NCBI GenBank assembly: GCA_017413025.1
Contig: JAFPVE010000006.1
Coordinates: 1-64,000 of the forward strand
DNA: 64,000 nucleotides
Source of the DNA: Acetobacter sp.
GTDB taxonomy: Bacteria > Pseudomonadota > Alphaproteobacteria > Acetobacterales > Acetobacteraceae
Reading direction: 5' to 3'
Under the pieces are notes generated by a model. It was not told where the DNA came from. It made no database searches and was given only the letters and a program-made list of their open reading frames with translations. A program made the translations under genes and the position numbers. Shown piece after piece: positions 55,170-64,000 of the stretch (within the stretch, counting starts at the first letter, position 1; the number at the start of each line of letters is the position of its first letter).

Positions 55170-55769
55170 ATGATAGAGAAAGATTTGGACTTAAACGTAA
55201 ATAATACTATAGGCGTGGCATCATCTTTATTGGAAGAATCGACAACAGAGTCTATAGAGTATATGCAGTCTATAGAATCGATCGGAAAACTAAAAGAACA
55301 AAATCTTTCTCACAGAACATGTACAGCACGTAGTCTTGCTTTCCTTTTGCCAAGTATTACAGCGGCTTCTTTTCGTCGTCGTTCTCCAACGGAGATACAG
55401 CTCTTCGTTCGCTGGCATGATGTTGTTGGGGCAGATATTGCTGCACAGACGAGGTTAAAAAAAATATCAGCAAAAACGCTAACAGTAGCTTGTTCAGGTC
55501 CTGTAGCGTTGGAAATGCAATACAGAACAGAAATGATCATAGCGCGTATCAATAAATGGAGTGGTAATTCTCTTGTCGAACGAATACGTATCGTGCAAGA
55601 GTCGATAAAAACTTCTACAAGTACTTTATCTGGAGGAAGACAGACATATGTATCGTCATATGCAGGCCGATCTCCCTTATTAAGGGCTTCAGTATGTCTT
55701 TTACCTTTTTTCCCCAAATGTCCTTTGCGGGAAGCATTAGAATCTCTTGGTTCTGCGATTAGGAAATAA
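55170..55769 (+). CDS. DUF721 protein, DciA-like helicase loader candidate
   Basis: DUF721 (DciA) proteins load or stimulate the replicative helicase in bacteria without DnaC. The 199-residue product has the family core from about residue 50: RSLAFLLPSITAASFRRRSP, LFVRWHDVVGADIAAQTR, KTLTVACSGPVALEMQYRTE and INKWSGNSLVERIRIVQ. The N-terminal 50 residues are serine/glutamate-rich and look unconserved, so the start may lie further in. The 60 residues after the core are also not conserved. Its start is 11 bases from that of mutY. A link to DNA replication fits an origin-proximal place. Confidence 0.78.
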   Translation: MIEKDLDLNVNNTIGVASSLLEESTTESIEYMQSIESIGKLKEQNLSHRTCTARSLAFLLPSITAASFRRRSPTEIQLFVRWHDVVGADIAAQTRLKKISAKTLTVACSGPVALEMQYRTEMIIARINKWSGNSLVERIRIVQESIKTSTSTLSGGRQTYVSSYAGRSPLLRASVCLLPFFPKCPLREALESLGSAIRK

Positions 55770-56093
55770 AAAAACTGTCGTAAATGACAAAGAAGTCAAG
55801 AAAAAACAATCTGTTCAAAACCTGTTTTTTTATCGCATTTTTTTTGAGCATTTTCTAGCGCGACTCTATCATAAAGATATGAGAAAAGAGAAGTCTAATC
55901 AATAATAAAGGCAAGGCAAAGAGGTAGTATCAAATGGGTAATATATAATATTAAAGTTAATTGATTAAAATATAACCCTATGTATTCAAAAAGCTCTTAT
56001 GCCTTCTAGAAATTATGTGATGAGATAAGGAAGAGGAAAGGTTGTTCTATCGATGCTATGGGATAGGGACTTTTGTAAAGGTGTTGCAACGCT
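55770..56093. other. Intergenic region before the lytic transglycosylase
   Basis: AT-rich and without a credible gene. TATAAT-like sequence is scattered (for example TATATAATA at about 55942), but no well-spaced -35/-10 pair is convincing. I see no RNA or repeat here. Confidence 0.35.
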
Positions 56094-57269
56094 ATGATGC
56101 GTCTGGCGCTCTTATTACTCGTGTTACAGATATTATCGGCATGTGTTGCGCCTGTTCATCATTATACATATCATCCTCCAGGGGCCGCTATGAATTTGTG
56201 GGGGCCATATATTCATGAAGCGGCGCAGCGCTTTTCAATTCCGCAAAGTTGGATTCGTGCCATTATGAATCAAGAATCAGGTGGACACCAATACTTGCAC
56301 GGTCGTTTAATTCGTTCAGCACACGGAGCCGTTGGACTTATGCAAATTAAGCCCGAAACTTACGCAATTCTCGCACGTCGTTATCATTTAGGGTCTGATC
56401 CGTATAACCCGCATGATAATATCATAGCAGGAAGTGGCTATATTCGTGAACTTTATAATCGTTTTGGGTCTCCTATGTTTGTGGCAGCCTATAATTGTGG
56501 TCCTCAATGTGTTGAGAATTATCGCCGATATGGTACACCTCTTCCAGATTATGCGCGCGCTTATCTTTCCGCTGTTGCTCCTCATTTGAGAGATAGTGTG
56601 CCTACTACTGCATCTGTGGGGGGGGTGCAAACACAACTTAATATGGGGGGAGAAAATACAAAAGAATCCATAGAGAATGCTATTCAACAGGCTACGTTTA
56701 TAGGACGTAATGTCCGTCAGGGAAATGAAAATTCATCGTCTAATACATCATCATATTATGGGCAGAATTATTCTAATAATATTAATACATCTAGTAATCC
56801 TTCAGGTATGACGGGTGTTGCCCCACCTATAAGAGCTGATCTTCCTCCGCCACAAAGCACGTCACAAGCTGTATTAGGAGACACGGTGGAATCATTACCT
56901 TCTGGTAGAATTCAATCTTCTACGGATCAAGCATCTTCAACTCAAGGAACCGGACAGATAATATCAGCTTCTATGGCACAATCTTCTGTAGCATCTCCTA
57001 CTATTGTATGGAAATCAGTGCCAGGTACAGGCAACGCAATTATTCAAATAGGCGCCTTCTCTACACCAGAACATGCACAAAAAGTTATTGCCCAAGCACG
57101 TCGTGCTTCTAACATACTGCAACATGCTGTAGGGCATGTCGATCATGTGATAACTTCTCGTGGGGTTTCGGTCTGGCGTACTCGCTTAACAGGATTACCT
57201 ATCGGGAAGGAGGATATGATTTGCTCTATACTTCGTCAAAAAGGGCTAACATGTGTTACTGTTCATTAA
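56094..57269 (+). CDS. Lipoprotein lytic transglycosylase with SPOR domain
   Basis: The protein cuts peptidoglycan glycan strands and probably acts at division sites. The 391-residue product has a lipoprotein signal with Cys17 in LSACVAP, and a family 1 transglycosylase domain with catalytic Glu61 in IMNQESGG, then AVGLMQIKPETYAILARRY and NIIAGSGYIRELYNRFG, AYNCGP. A long Ser/Asn/Gln-rich linker (about 195-300) follows. A SPOR domain (IIQIGAFSTPEHAQKVIAQA onward, from about 312) ends the protein; it binds denuded glycan. Two adjacent ATGs open the frame. Confidence 0.88.
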   Translation: MMRLALLLLVLQILSACVAPVHHYTYHPPGAAMNLWGPYIHEAAQRFSIPQSWIRAIMNQESGGHQYLHGRLIRSAHGAVGLMQIKPETYAILARRYHLGSDPYNPHDNIIAGSGYIRELYNRFGSPMFVAAYNCGPQCVENYRRYGTPLPDYARAYLSAVAPHLRDSVPTTASVGGVQTQLNMGGENTKESIENAIQQATFIGRNVRQGNENSSSNTSSYYGQNYSNNINTSSNPSGMTGVAPPIRADLPPPQSTSQAVLGDTVESLPSGRIQSSTDQASSTQGTGQIISASMAQSSVASPTIVWKSVPGTGNAIIQIGAFSTPEHAQKVIAQARRASNILQHAVGHVDHVITSRGVSVWRTRLTGLPIGKEDMICSILRQKGLTCVTVH

Positions 57270-57505
57270 TGAATTACTGAGAGAGATTAAGAGAAGATAT
57301 AGACGAAAACATAATTATTCTACATAATTATTTATCAATGAATGTTTGAGGAATGGCTTGTGTAGAATAAACTGATCTCGTTATGTCGTACAATATCTAC
57401 CTGTTTTTTTTGTTTGTAATACGTGTGTGTCATGTTGTCTACTGAATAGAGAGCTAAAAAGACACTGACCTTGCGTTAATGATCTGAGGATTCATATTTT
57501 ATACC

Positions 57506-58000
57506 ATGTCGCACACTATGTCGCGTTGTTCTGTATTTTTCTACTCTAGTCTCGTGATTTTTATGACTGTTAGTTTGGGTGCATGTTCTTTCGTTCATAA
57601 AAGAAATGATACACTTGCCACCCCGCGTCGTCAGCTTTTATCGGAGGACCGTAATGCCTCAGGAGGAAGTACGACATTAAAAGATAATGTAAACGCGTAT
57701 TTGTGGCGTGCTACCCTTGACACTCTTTCTTTTATGCCAATTTCTATGGCAGATGCGAAAGGAGGTATTATTCTTACAGATTGGTATACGCCTCCTGCCA
57801 TTCATGATGAACGTTTTAAAATGACAGCCTTTATTTTAAGTCGTTATTTACGTTCCGATGCCCTGCGTTTGAGTGTGTTTCGTCAAGTGAAAGAAGGGGA
57901 TAAATGGGTTGATACACCGCCAGCTCCGAATACGGCTTCAGATATTGCTGCGCGTATTCTCTCACGCGCGCGTAAGTTGCACCTTGAGAGTAATAAATAA
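57506..58000 (+). CDS. DUF3576 lipoprotein
   Basis: This family is alphaproteobacterial, and its function is unknown. The 164-residue product has a lipoprotein signal with Cys27 in SLGACSFV. The conserved part is VNAYLWRATLDTLSFMPIS, GGIILTDWYTPP and LRSDALRLSVFRQVK. DUF3576 genes often sit just upstream of leuS-lptE-holA, as here, and their product may share a job with LptE in the outer membrane. It is 53 bases before leuS. Confidence 0.85.
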   Translation: MSHTMSRCSVFFYSSLVIFMTVSLGACSFVHKRNDTLATPRRQLLSEDRNASGGSTTLKDNVNAYLWRATLDTLSFMPISMADAKGGIILTDWYTPPAIHDERFKMTAFILSRYLRSDALRLSVFRQVKEGDKWVDTPPAPNTASDIAARILSRARKLHLESNK

Positions 58001-58053
58001 TGCGTTTTTTAGCATAATTTTTTAATATAATTACATATTATAAGGAATTTCTG

Positions 58054-60840
58054 GTGTCTCATACGTTTTCTTCTACGCCATCTTCTGTAGCTGTCTCTTT
58101 AGTCTATGATTTTCATAATATTGAACCTAAGTGGCAGGCAGTCTGGGAAAATTCAGGTGTATTTTCTGTTCCAGATATTCCTTTGCCAGAACAACCTAAA
58201 TATTATGTCTTAGAAATGTTTCCCTATCCTTCTGGACAGTTGCATATGGGGCATGTACGGAACTATGCGCTTGGCGATGTTATTGCGCGTTATAAACGGG
58301 CACAAGGGTTTTGCGTGCTTCATCCTATGGGGTGGGATGCTTTTGGCTTACCTGCTGAAAATGCAGCGCGTGAGCGTGGTATTCATCCTAAAGAGTGGAC
58401 ATTTGCCAATATTGACACAATGCGTCTGACCTTAAAACGGTTAGGGCTTTCTTTGAACTGGGATCGGGAAATAACCACATGTATGCCCGAATATTATGGA
58501 CAACAGCAAAGATTATTTTTAGAGTTTATACGTGCAGGACTTGTAGAACGACGTGAGAGTTGGGTTAATTGGGATCCTGTTGATCAAACCGTGCTTGCGA
58601 ATGAGCAAGTGATTGAAGGTAGAGGATGGCGTTCAGGGGCACTTATTGAAAAAAAGAAGCTTTCACAATGGTTTTTGCGTATTACGGAATACGCACAAGA
58701 TCTATTGGACGGAATTAAAAGCCTTGACCGTTGGCCAGAGCGTGTGAAAACTATGCAAGAAAGGTGGATTGGTCGTTCAGAGGGGGTGAAAATACGTTTT
58801 CCCCTTAGTTGTCCTCCAGATGCATTAGAGCCTCATTTGCGTGAAGTTACGGTTTTTACAACACGTCCTGACACGCTTTTTGGGATGTCATTTCTGGCGA
58901 TTGCCGCTGACCATCCTTTAGCCCTATGGGCTGCAGAACAAAACCCTCAAGTAGCAGAATTTGTAGCAGAATGCCAACGGCTTGGTACTTCTATTGAATC
59001 AGTGGAAACTGCCCCCAAAAGAGGAATCGATACAGGTTTACGTGTTTCTCATCCTTTTTTAAATACGGATTTTCCTGTTTGGATTGCTAATTTTGTGCTT
59101 ATGGACTATGGCACGGGGGCGTTATTTGGTTGTCCTGCAAGTGATCAACGTGATTTGGACTTTGCACGTGAATATAATCTTCCTGTAACGCCTGTTATTC
59201 TTCCTCCTGAGATAGAAAAGTCGGGTAATCAAGATCATTACTGCATTGAAGCACAGGCGTATACGGGAAATGGTCGGCTAATCAATTCGGATTTTCTTAA
59301 TGGGCTTACGACGCATGAGGCACGTCGTGTGGTGATAGAACGGCTTGAAAAACAAGGGCTTGGGGAAAGTGTTGTTCATTGGCGGTTACGGGATTGGGGG
59401 ATTTCACGTCAAAGATATTGGGGGTGCCCTATCCCTATTATTCATTGTGCGACGTGTGGTGCTGTTCCCGTGCCTGAAGATCAGTTGCCGGTTACGCTGC
59501 CAGAAGATGTTAGCTTTGAAAAACCTGGTAATCCGCTTGAGCATCACCCACATTGGAAACACACAAACTGCCCCGTTTGTAATCAACCTGCTATAAGAGA
59601 AACGGATACTTTTGATACATTTGTAGATAGTTCATGGTATTTTTCTCGTTTTACAGCACCTCATGCACTAACGCCAACCGTGTCTGAAGCCGTTCATCGT
59701 TGGCTTGCCGTAGATCAATATATTGGAGGGATTGAACACGCTATTTTACATTTGCTTTATGCGCGCTTTTTTACGCGTGCGATGCATCGTACGGGACATG
59801 TAGATATTGATGAGCCTTTTGCAGGATTATTTACGCAAGGCATGGTGACCCATGAAAGCTATAAGGATCAAGATGGGCATTGGGTTTATCCTGAAGATGT
59901 GGAGCGTACATCTACGGGTGCTGTGCATCGGATTACGGGGGAACCTCTTACGGTTGGGCGTGTTGAAAAAATGTCCAAATCAAAGCGAAATACGGTGGCT
60001 CCTGCCGCAATTATTGAAAGATTCGGGGCAGATATAGCACGGTGGTTTGTGCTTTCAGATAGTCCACCAGATCGTGATATGGAATGGACAGAAGCCGGTG
60101 TTTCAGGTGCAGGGCGCTTTGTACAACGCCTTTTCCGTTCGGTTTGTGGTGTGGCTGCAGAAAAAACCGCGTTACTTTCTTGTAAAAAAGACCTAGAAAA
60201 TTCTCTTGTAAAAAAAACAATAGAGTCTTCCGTAACAGAATCCTGTAAAACTGACTTTATCCAAAAAACGGATAAGAAATCTGTACAAGAACAAAAAACA
60301 GTAGCAGACTCATTACGCCGGATGACACATCGTACGATTGTTGCTGTGACAGAGGCTTTAGAACATTTTACCATTAACGTTGCTGTTGCCCGTATCCATG
60401 AGTTAACTTCTGCACTCATTGCAACAGAGGATCACTTTAAAAATAAAACAAAAACATCACAGCATGAAGAGCAGCAGAGAGAAATGGCTTTTGCGCGGTT
60501 TGAATGTGCGCGTACACTTTGCTTGTTATGTGCTCCGATGATGCCTCATATTGCTGAAGAAATGTTTTCGCGTCTTTGCCCTGAAGAGGGGCTTGTTGTA
60601 TGCCAAGCTTGGCCTCAGGCGAGTCAGGAATGGCTCACTGTGACACGGGTTACGGTGGCAGTACAAATTTTAGGTAAATTACGTGGTACAATTGAAGTCT
60701 CTCCAGATGAAGAAGCTACTCGTGTTATAGCGCGTGCACAAGCGGATCCCCGTGTTGCTCGTTTTTTGCAGGGGAAAAAAATTGTCAAAACAATTCATGT
60801 ACCAAATCGAATCGTTAATTTTGTGGTGAAAGACGTATGA
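58054..60840 (+). CDS. leuS: Leucyl-tRNA synthetase
   Basis: LeuRS charges tRNA-Leu and edits mistakes. The 928-residue product (GTG start, with AAGGAA before it) has HMGH (64-67) in [15 protein letters not shown], the editing-domain stretch [31 protein letters not shown], and KMSKS (639-643). Residues of about 705-750 form a lysine/serine-rich insert in the anticodon-binding part, which is longer than usual. The end overlaps lptE by 4 bases. Together with lptE and holA it forms an operon known around alphaproteobacterial origins. Confidence 0.96.
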   Translation: MSHTFSSTPSSVAVSLVYDFHNIEPKWQAVWENSGVFSVPDIPLPEQPKYYVLEMFPYPSGQLHMGHVRNYALGDVIARYKRAQGFCVLHPMGWDAFGLPAENAARERGIHPKEWTFANIDTMRLTLKRLGLSLNWDREITTCMPEYYGQQQRLFLEFIRAGLVERRESWVNWDPVDQTVLANEQVIEGRGWRSGALIEKKKLSQWFLRITEYAQDLLDGIKSLDRWPERVKTMQERWIGRSEGVKIRFPLSCPPDALEPHLREVTVFTTRPDTLFGMSFLAIAADHPLALWAAEQNPQVAEFVAECQRLGTSIESVETAPKRGIDTGLRVSHPFLNTDFPVWIANFVLMDYGTGALFGCPASDQRDLDFAREYNLPVTPVILPPEIEKSGNQDHYCIEAQAYTGNGRLINSDFLNGLTTHEARRVVIERLEKQGLGESVVHWRLRDWGISRQRYWGCPIPIIHCATCGAVPVPEDQLPVTLPEDVSFEKPGNPLEHHPHWKHTNCPVCNQPAIRETDTFDTFVDSSWYFSRFTAPHALTPTVSEAVHRWLAVDQYIGGIEHAILHLLYARFFTRAMHRTGHVDIDEPFAGLFTQGMVTHESYKDQDGHWVYPEDVERTSTGAVHRITGEPLTVGRVEKMSKSKRNTVAPAAIIERFGADIARWFVLSDSPPDRDMEWTEAGVSGAGRFVQRLFRSVCGVAAEKTALLSCKKDLENSLVKKTIESSVTESCKTDFIQKTDKKSVQEQKTVADSLRRMTHRTIVAVTEALEHFTINVAVARIHELTSALIATEDHFKNKTKTSQHEEQQREMAFARFECARTLCLLCAPMMPHIAEEMFSRLCPEEGLVVCQAWPQASQEWLTVTRVTVAVQILGKLRGTIEVSPDEEATRVIARAQADPRVARFLQGKKIVKTIHVPNRIVNFVVKDV

Positions 60841-61610
60841 AGCTTTTAAGCATCTCTTCACAAATGCTCCATATAATGGACAGATCTTTTTGTAAAAAAA
60901 ACTCTCAAATTAGAAAGATAAGTTCGCTTTACGCACTTATAATGGTTTCTATTGCTCTTTCTGGCTGTGGGTTTCATTCCCTTTATGGTGAGGATATTAA
61001 CAACGGGACTGTTTCTGAGGATCTTAAACAGATTTATATCGCTCGAATTCCAAATCGTGTTGGACAGGTGCTTCGGGAGTCTTTGCAACAAGATATGGCT
61101 GGTAATGGGTCAAAAGCCGAGAGTCGTTATGTGTTACGTGTGCAACCTGCTTTTAATGCGGAAGACGTTGATATTCATGCTGATAACACGTCTGGGTGGA
61201 CACGTCTTGTTGGGCGGGCGCATTGGCAGCTTTTTACTCTGGCAGAACATCCTAAACTTCTCGCTCAAGGTCAGTCACGTGTTTTAGATGGTTATACCGT
61301 AACTTATGCAGAGCCTTTTGCACAACGATTAAACGATGAAACTGCTCTGAGTCGTATGGCACATGCTTTGGGGGCAGATATTACGCAGCAAGTGGCGACA
61401 TGGTTTCGTACAGGGGTGAAAGAAAAAGGAGACGAATGTATAAATGTCGCGCAGTCCTCTTGTTCCTCTCAATCGCCAACGTTTCAGGCTTATCCTATTC
61501 CCAATGCCATGCCGGGAGCATACGGACGAAACGCTCTTATGCAATCTGGGGAGGATGGCGTACCAGGTATTGCCTCAGGGCGTGTAGAAGTAGGGGCAGG
61601 ACGTTTTTAG
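60837..61610 (+). CDS. lptE: LptE, LPS assembly lipoprotein
   Basis: LptE is the outer membrane lipoprotein that plugs LptD during LPS insertion. The 257-residue frame overlaps leuS by ATGA. The lipobox is IALSGCGF with Cys44; an internal ATG at residue 14 would give a more usual signal length. [11 protein letters not shown], then [13 protein letters not shown] and an [20 protein letters not shown] segment are family-like. The last 50 residues are serine/glycine/proline-rich. holA follows after 40 bases. Confidence 0.85.
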   Translation: MKLLSISSQMLHIMDRSFCKKNSQIRKISSLYALIMVSIALSGCGFHSLYGEDINNGTVSEDLKQIYIARIPNRVGQVLRESLQQDMAGNGSKAESRYVLRVQPAFNAEDVDIHADNTSGWTRLVGRAHWQLFTLAEHPKLLAQGQSRVLDGYTVTYAEPFAQRLNDETALSRMAHALGADITQQVATWFRTGVKEKGDECINVAQSSCSSQSPTFQAYPIPNAMPGAYGRNALMQSGEDGVPGIASGRVEVGAGRF

Positions 61611-61650
61611 TGGATATTGTTCATCGTTGTTTTTGGGTTAATAATATTCT

Positions 61651-62751
61651 ATGAAAATAGATGCCAAAACTCTACCTCGTGTTATGGCAAATCCCACTGC
61701 GTGGCGTGTGATTCTCTTTCATGGTGATGATATGGGATTAATTCAAGAGCGCGCGCAAACGGTTGTCGAAACCGTTATCGGTAATAAAGAGAATAATGGT
61801 AAAAATAATAGAAAAAATGATCCTTTCCGCGTCGCAGTTCTTGACAGAGAAACCCATACTCATCTTGAAGAAGAGGCAACAGCTCTCTCTCTCGTAGGAG
61901 GGCGGCGTGTTGTTCGTGTCCGTGAGAGTGTTGATGCTCTCGTGCCTGCTTTACAAGCTATTTTAGCAATAGAACCTTTTGCCTCAACGCCACTAAATAC
62001 TATTCCTCCTTATGAGACACTTGTTGTGTTAGAGGCGCAAAACCTACCTCCTCGTTCTAAACTACGTCATTTCATCGAAGAGCGAAAAGATTGTGCCTCT
62101 ATTGGTTGTTATCCTGAAGAAGGAGACACCCTTGAAGAGACGATGGTGCGCATTCTTAAAACGCGATGTGTACATATTCAGCCCGAAGCATTGCGATGGT
62201 TGAGTACACAACTTGGATCACACCGTGCTATTGTGCGGAATGAAATGGAAAAATTAGCTCTTTACGCCAATGATTCGGGCACGTTAACGCTTGATGATGT
62301 TCGTGTCTGTATTGGTGATAGTGGGCAAGCAACATTAGAGGAAGCCGCTTTTGCAGCAACCGAGGGAAAACGTGCTGAAGCAGATAGATCCCTTGAACGT
62401 GCATTAGCCGAGGGTGTGGGGGCTATACCGATTATTAGGGTGTTTTTAGCCCATATACAACGGTTGCGGCGTGTGCGTGCGACTATAGACTCTGGGATAG
62501 ATAAAGTCGTGGCTCTTAAAGCCTTACGTCCGCCTGTTTTTTTTAAGCGTATGGCTAGCTTTGAGCGTGCCATAGCTCTTTGGTCTCTTTCTGATCTGAC
62601 ACAGGAAACTGCTACATGGCGGGCTTTAGAAGTTACCTGTAAACAAACAGGAGTGCCTGATCTTTTGTTGTGTCGTAGACAAGTGGCTCTTTTAGGCGGG
62701 CGTGCCGCATATTATCTTAAGCAAAAGCAGAAAAGCAGATGTTTTGGATAG
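61651..62751 (+). CDS. holA: DNA polymerase III subunit delta
   Basis: Delta opens the sliding clamp as part of the clamp loader. The 366-residue product begins with RVMANPTAWRVILFHGDDMGLIQERAQ, has VGGRRVVRVRES, QLGSHRAIVRNEMEKLALYA (central region) and the helical C-terminal collar domain with IIRVFLAHIQRLRRVR, HPPVFFKR-like RPPVFFKRMASFERAI. An Asn/Lys-rich insert (NKENNGKNNRKNDP) in the N-terminal region is slightly unusual. It ends the leuS-lptE-holA run. Confidence 0.9.
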   Translation: MKIDAKTLPRVMANPTAWRVILFHGDDMGLIQERAQTVVETVIGNKENNGKNNRKNDPFRVAVLDRETHTHLEEEATALSLVGGRRVVRVRESVDALVPALQAILAIEPFASTPLNTIPPYETLVVLEAQNLPPRSKLRHFIEERKDCASIGCYPEEGDTLEETMVRILKTRCVHIQPEALRWLSTQLGSHRAIVRNEMEKLALYANDSGTLTLDDVRVCIGDSGQATLEEAAFAATEGKRAEADRSLERALAEGVGAIPIIRVFLAHIQRLRRVRATIDSGIDKVVALKALRPPVFFKRMASFERAIALWSLSDLTQETATWRALEVTCKQTGVPDLLLCRRQVALLGGRAAYYLKQKQKSRCFG

Positions 62752-62955
62752 AAAGAAGTATGGAAGTGTACTAGAATAAATTTACCTAGTTTAATAGAGG
62801 GTGTAAAATATACGATTATAGAAATGCTTTTTGTTGAGACTGTGTGATCTTTCTTTATGTTATGTCTAGCGTTCTCCTCTATTTCTTCTGAATGATATTG
62901 TGGCAGTGAATTGTCAGTATTTTGCAGATTTACGATTATGTTGTGGAATAACGCT

Positions 62956-63618
62956 TTACTCTCTTTTTAAGATATAATCTGTGATAAAAGATGAGAAAGT
63001 GCTCGCTGTAAAATCTTTTTTTAAGCGCTGTTCATCGTACTCGGTTTCAACCCAACGTAAAAATGGAAGTCTTCCCTCGGCTTCTGCTTGGTAGTGTAAA
63101 AAAAAGGCATCTAAAATGCCTGTACGTGAATGATTAAAGTGTAAATAATGCCACGAGAGTTGTTGGAGAGCCTGTTGGGCACTTCCGCCTTCAAACAAAA
63201 TAACAAGCCCTGCCGCTAAACCAGCGCGATCAGCGCCAGATTTACAATGCATGAGCATTGGGAAATCCATGTTTTTATAGAGTTGTGCAAAACGAAGAAT
63301 ACGTTCACGATGTGGGGCATTTCGACTTTCAAAAGCCATGTCTACGTGCGTTAGACCTATGTGATCTGCTGTCTGCCGTGAGAGAGCATCAGACCCACAA
63401 CGTCGATGCCCGCGTAAATTGACAAGAGTACGTAATCCAAGAGCACGCTTTGCTTGGCGTAATCGCGCAGGGGTTGGATGGTTACAGCGATAAACTTTTC
63501 TCGGAATAACGGTATGTTTATTAGACCAAACTAAACGAAAAACTGCATGATCAATAAAAAGGCTATCTGTCCAAGCCTTCAAGTACCCACGAAAAGAAGA
63601 AAGATTGCCATCAAACAT
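62956..63618 (-). CDS. Dual-specificity / tyrosine phosphatase-like protein
   Basis: The 220-residue product has the phosphatase P-loop HCKSGADR (Cys125, Arg131) in MLMHCKSGADRAGLAAGLV, and an upstream aspartate-bearing loop (LTHVDMAFESRNAP). KVYRCNHPTPARLRQAKRAL and GLRTLVNLRG at the start recall prokaryotic tyrosine phosphatases of the DSP/SIW14-like group. The acceptor could be a phosphoprotein or a phospholipid. The reading frame is complete. It is isolated between holA and the end of the window. Confidence 0.8.
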   Translation of the reverse strand: MFDGNLSSFRGYLKAWTDSLFIDHAVFRLVWSNKHTVIPRKVYRCNHPTPARLRQAKRALGLRTLVNLRGHRRCGSDALSRQTADHIGLTHVDMAFESRNAPHRERILRFAQLYKNMDFPMLMHCKSGADRAGLAAGLVILFEGGSAQQALQQLSWHYLHFNHSRTGILDAFFLHYQAEAEGRLPFLRWVETEYDEQRLKKDFTASTFSSFITDYILKRE

Positions 63619-63950
63619 AAATTTTATCTTGGCGTGTTGAGGGTTGTTTCACGCGGGGAAGTTTAAACGATTTTACACCTTTTTCTGCATAAGAGGTTAT
63701 AAGTTTTCTTATTATCATGAAAGAATAACTTTTCTAGAAAAGAGAGTTTATGTTTTCCGTTTGGGTATTTTAAAAAAGAGGTGTGTTGTTTGGTTTGTTC
63801 TTAGAGGAAATCTTATAGATATCTATACCATATTCTGCAATAAGAGAGAATAAGAAACAAAAACGAAGAAATCTCTTGACACGATATATATATATCTTTA
63901 AACCGATCGGGCATTAAGCTCGTGTTTTTAGAGTGATAGGAGTTTATACA
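63619..63950. other. Promoter region of the last gene
   Basis: TTGACA at 63876-63881 is a perfect -35 hexamer, but the region 16-18 bases on reads TTAAACC-like sequence, a poor -10; an AT run (ATATATATAT) lies between. AGGAG lies 9 bases before the ATG at 63951. I see no other feature here. A 69-codon frame at 63644 is not credible. Confidence 0.45.
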
Positions 63951-64000
63951 ATGGCAGATGATACAAAAGCAAAAGTAGCGGCAGGCGTTGGCGCAGTTGG
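63951..64000 (+). CDS. Start of an unidentified gene (3' partial)
   Basis: Only 16 codons fall in the window: MADDTKAKVAAGVGAVG. The start is supported by a ribosome binding site (TAGGAG) and a -35 hexamer TTGACA upstream. Lysine- and alanine-rich starts like this occur in many small proteins; no family can be named. Confidence 0.6.
   Translation, partial: MADDTKAKVAAGVGAV

Noticed and set aside
63644..63853. A 69-codon frame near the right end
   Set aside because: It lacks a ribosome binding site, is rich in rare aromatic and basic residues and matches nothing; it is most likely chance.

Overview
The window is AT-rich chromosomal DNA of an alphaproteobacterium. The AddAB recombinase, F0 operon with separate b and b' genes, DUF3576 and DUF721 proteins, and the hemE / mnmE-mnmG-rsmG-parA-parB neighbourhood all fit this class. 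An Acetobacteraceae-like member with a reduced-GC genome is my best guess, but the genus cannot be fixed from sequence alone. There are about 50 intact protein genes, 6 tRNA genes, one decayed gene and two genes cut by the window ends.

The window contains a strong candidate for the chromosomal replication origin, between divergent maf and hemE (about 12800-13242). It has four good DnaA boxes, an AT-rich flank, and an unusual cluster of GTAC/GGGTAC motifs. The maf-oriC-hemE arrangement resembles the known Caulobacter and Rickettsia origins. The base skew of the + strand changes side here: C-rich and A-rich to the left, G-rich and T-rich to the right. Two near-perfect parS sites lie 11-13 kb to the right, inside mnmE and rsmG, just before parA-parB.

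Layout. 1-11778: addB (5' end outside the window), addA, trxA, accD, folC, tRNA-Thr, cysS and a TrmJ-like methyltransferase, all on + and facing the origin. 11933-12799: tRNA-Ala and maf. 13243-15467: hemE, a HAD phosphatase and hemJ. 15599-22445: an accessory block with two tRNAs, a secreted repeat protein, a 1644-residue single-chain Type ISP-like restriction-modification enzyme and a broken Abi_2-family abortive-infection gene. 22446-28525: ogt, mnmE, mnmG, rsmG, parA, parB. 28596-33373: tRNA-Lys, manC, a DUF2125-like protein, rplM-rpsI. 33997-39365: a secreted Ala/Asn-rich protein, a DEAD-box helicase, a large porin, gloA. 39615-42737: dapF, mtaB, ftsY. 42905-45475: the ATP synthase F0 operon. 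45499-48029: a GT2/GT39-83 glycosyltransferase pair. 48215-55158: tRNA-Thr, purF, cvpA, a flippase, nth, hemH, mutY. 55170-64000: a DciA-like gene, a lytic transglycosylase with SPOR domain, DUF3576, leuS, lptE, holA, a dual-specificity phosphatase and the first codons of an unidentified gene.

Functionally this is mostly housekeeping: replication and segregation (oriC, parABS, holA, DciA), DNA repair (addAB, ogt, nth, mutY), tRNA modification and charging, haem synthesis (hemE, hemJ, hemH), envelope biogenesis and energy. The most unusual points are the GTAC-rich origin, the defence island next to it with an unexplained ~290-bp insert in the Abi remnant, and two small secreted repeat proteins with no recognised family.
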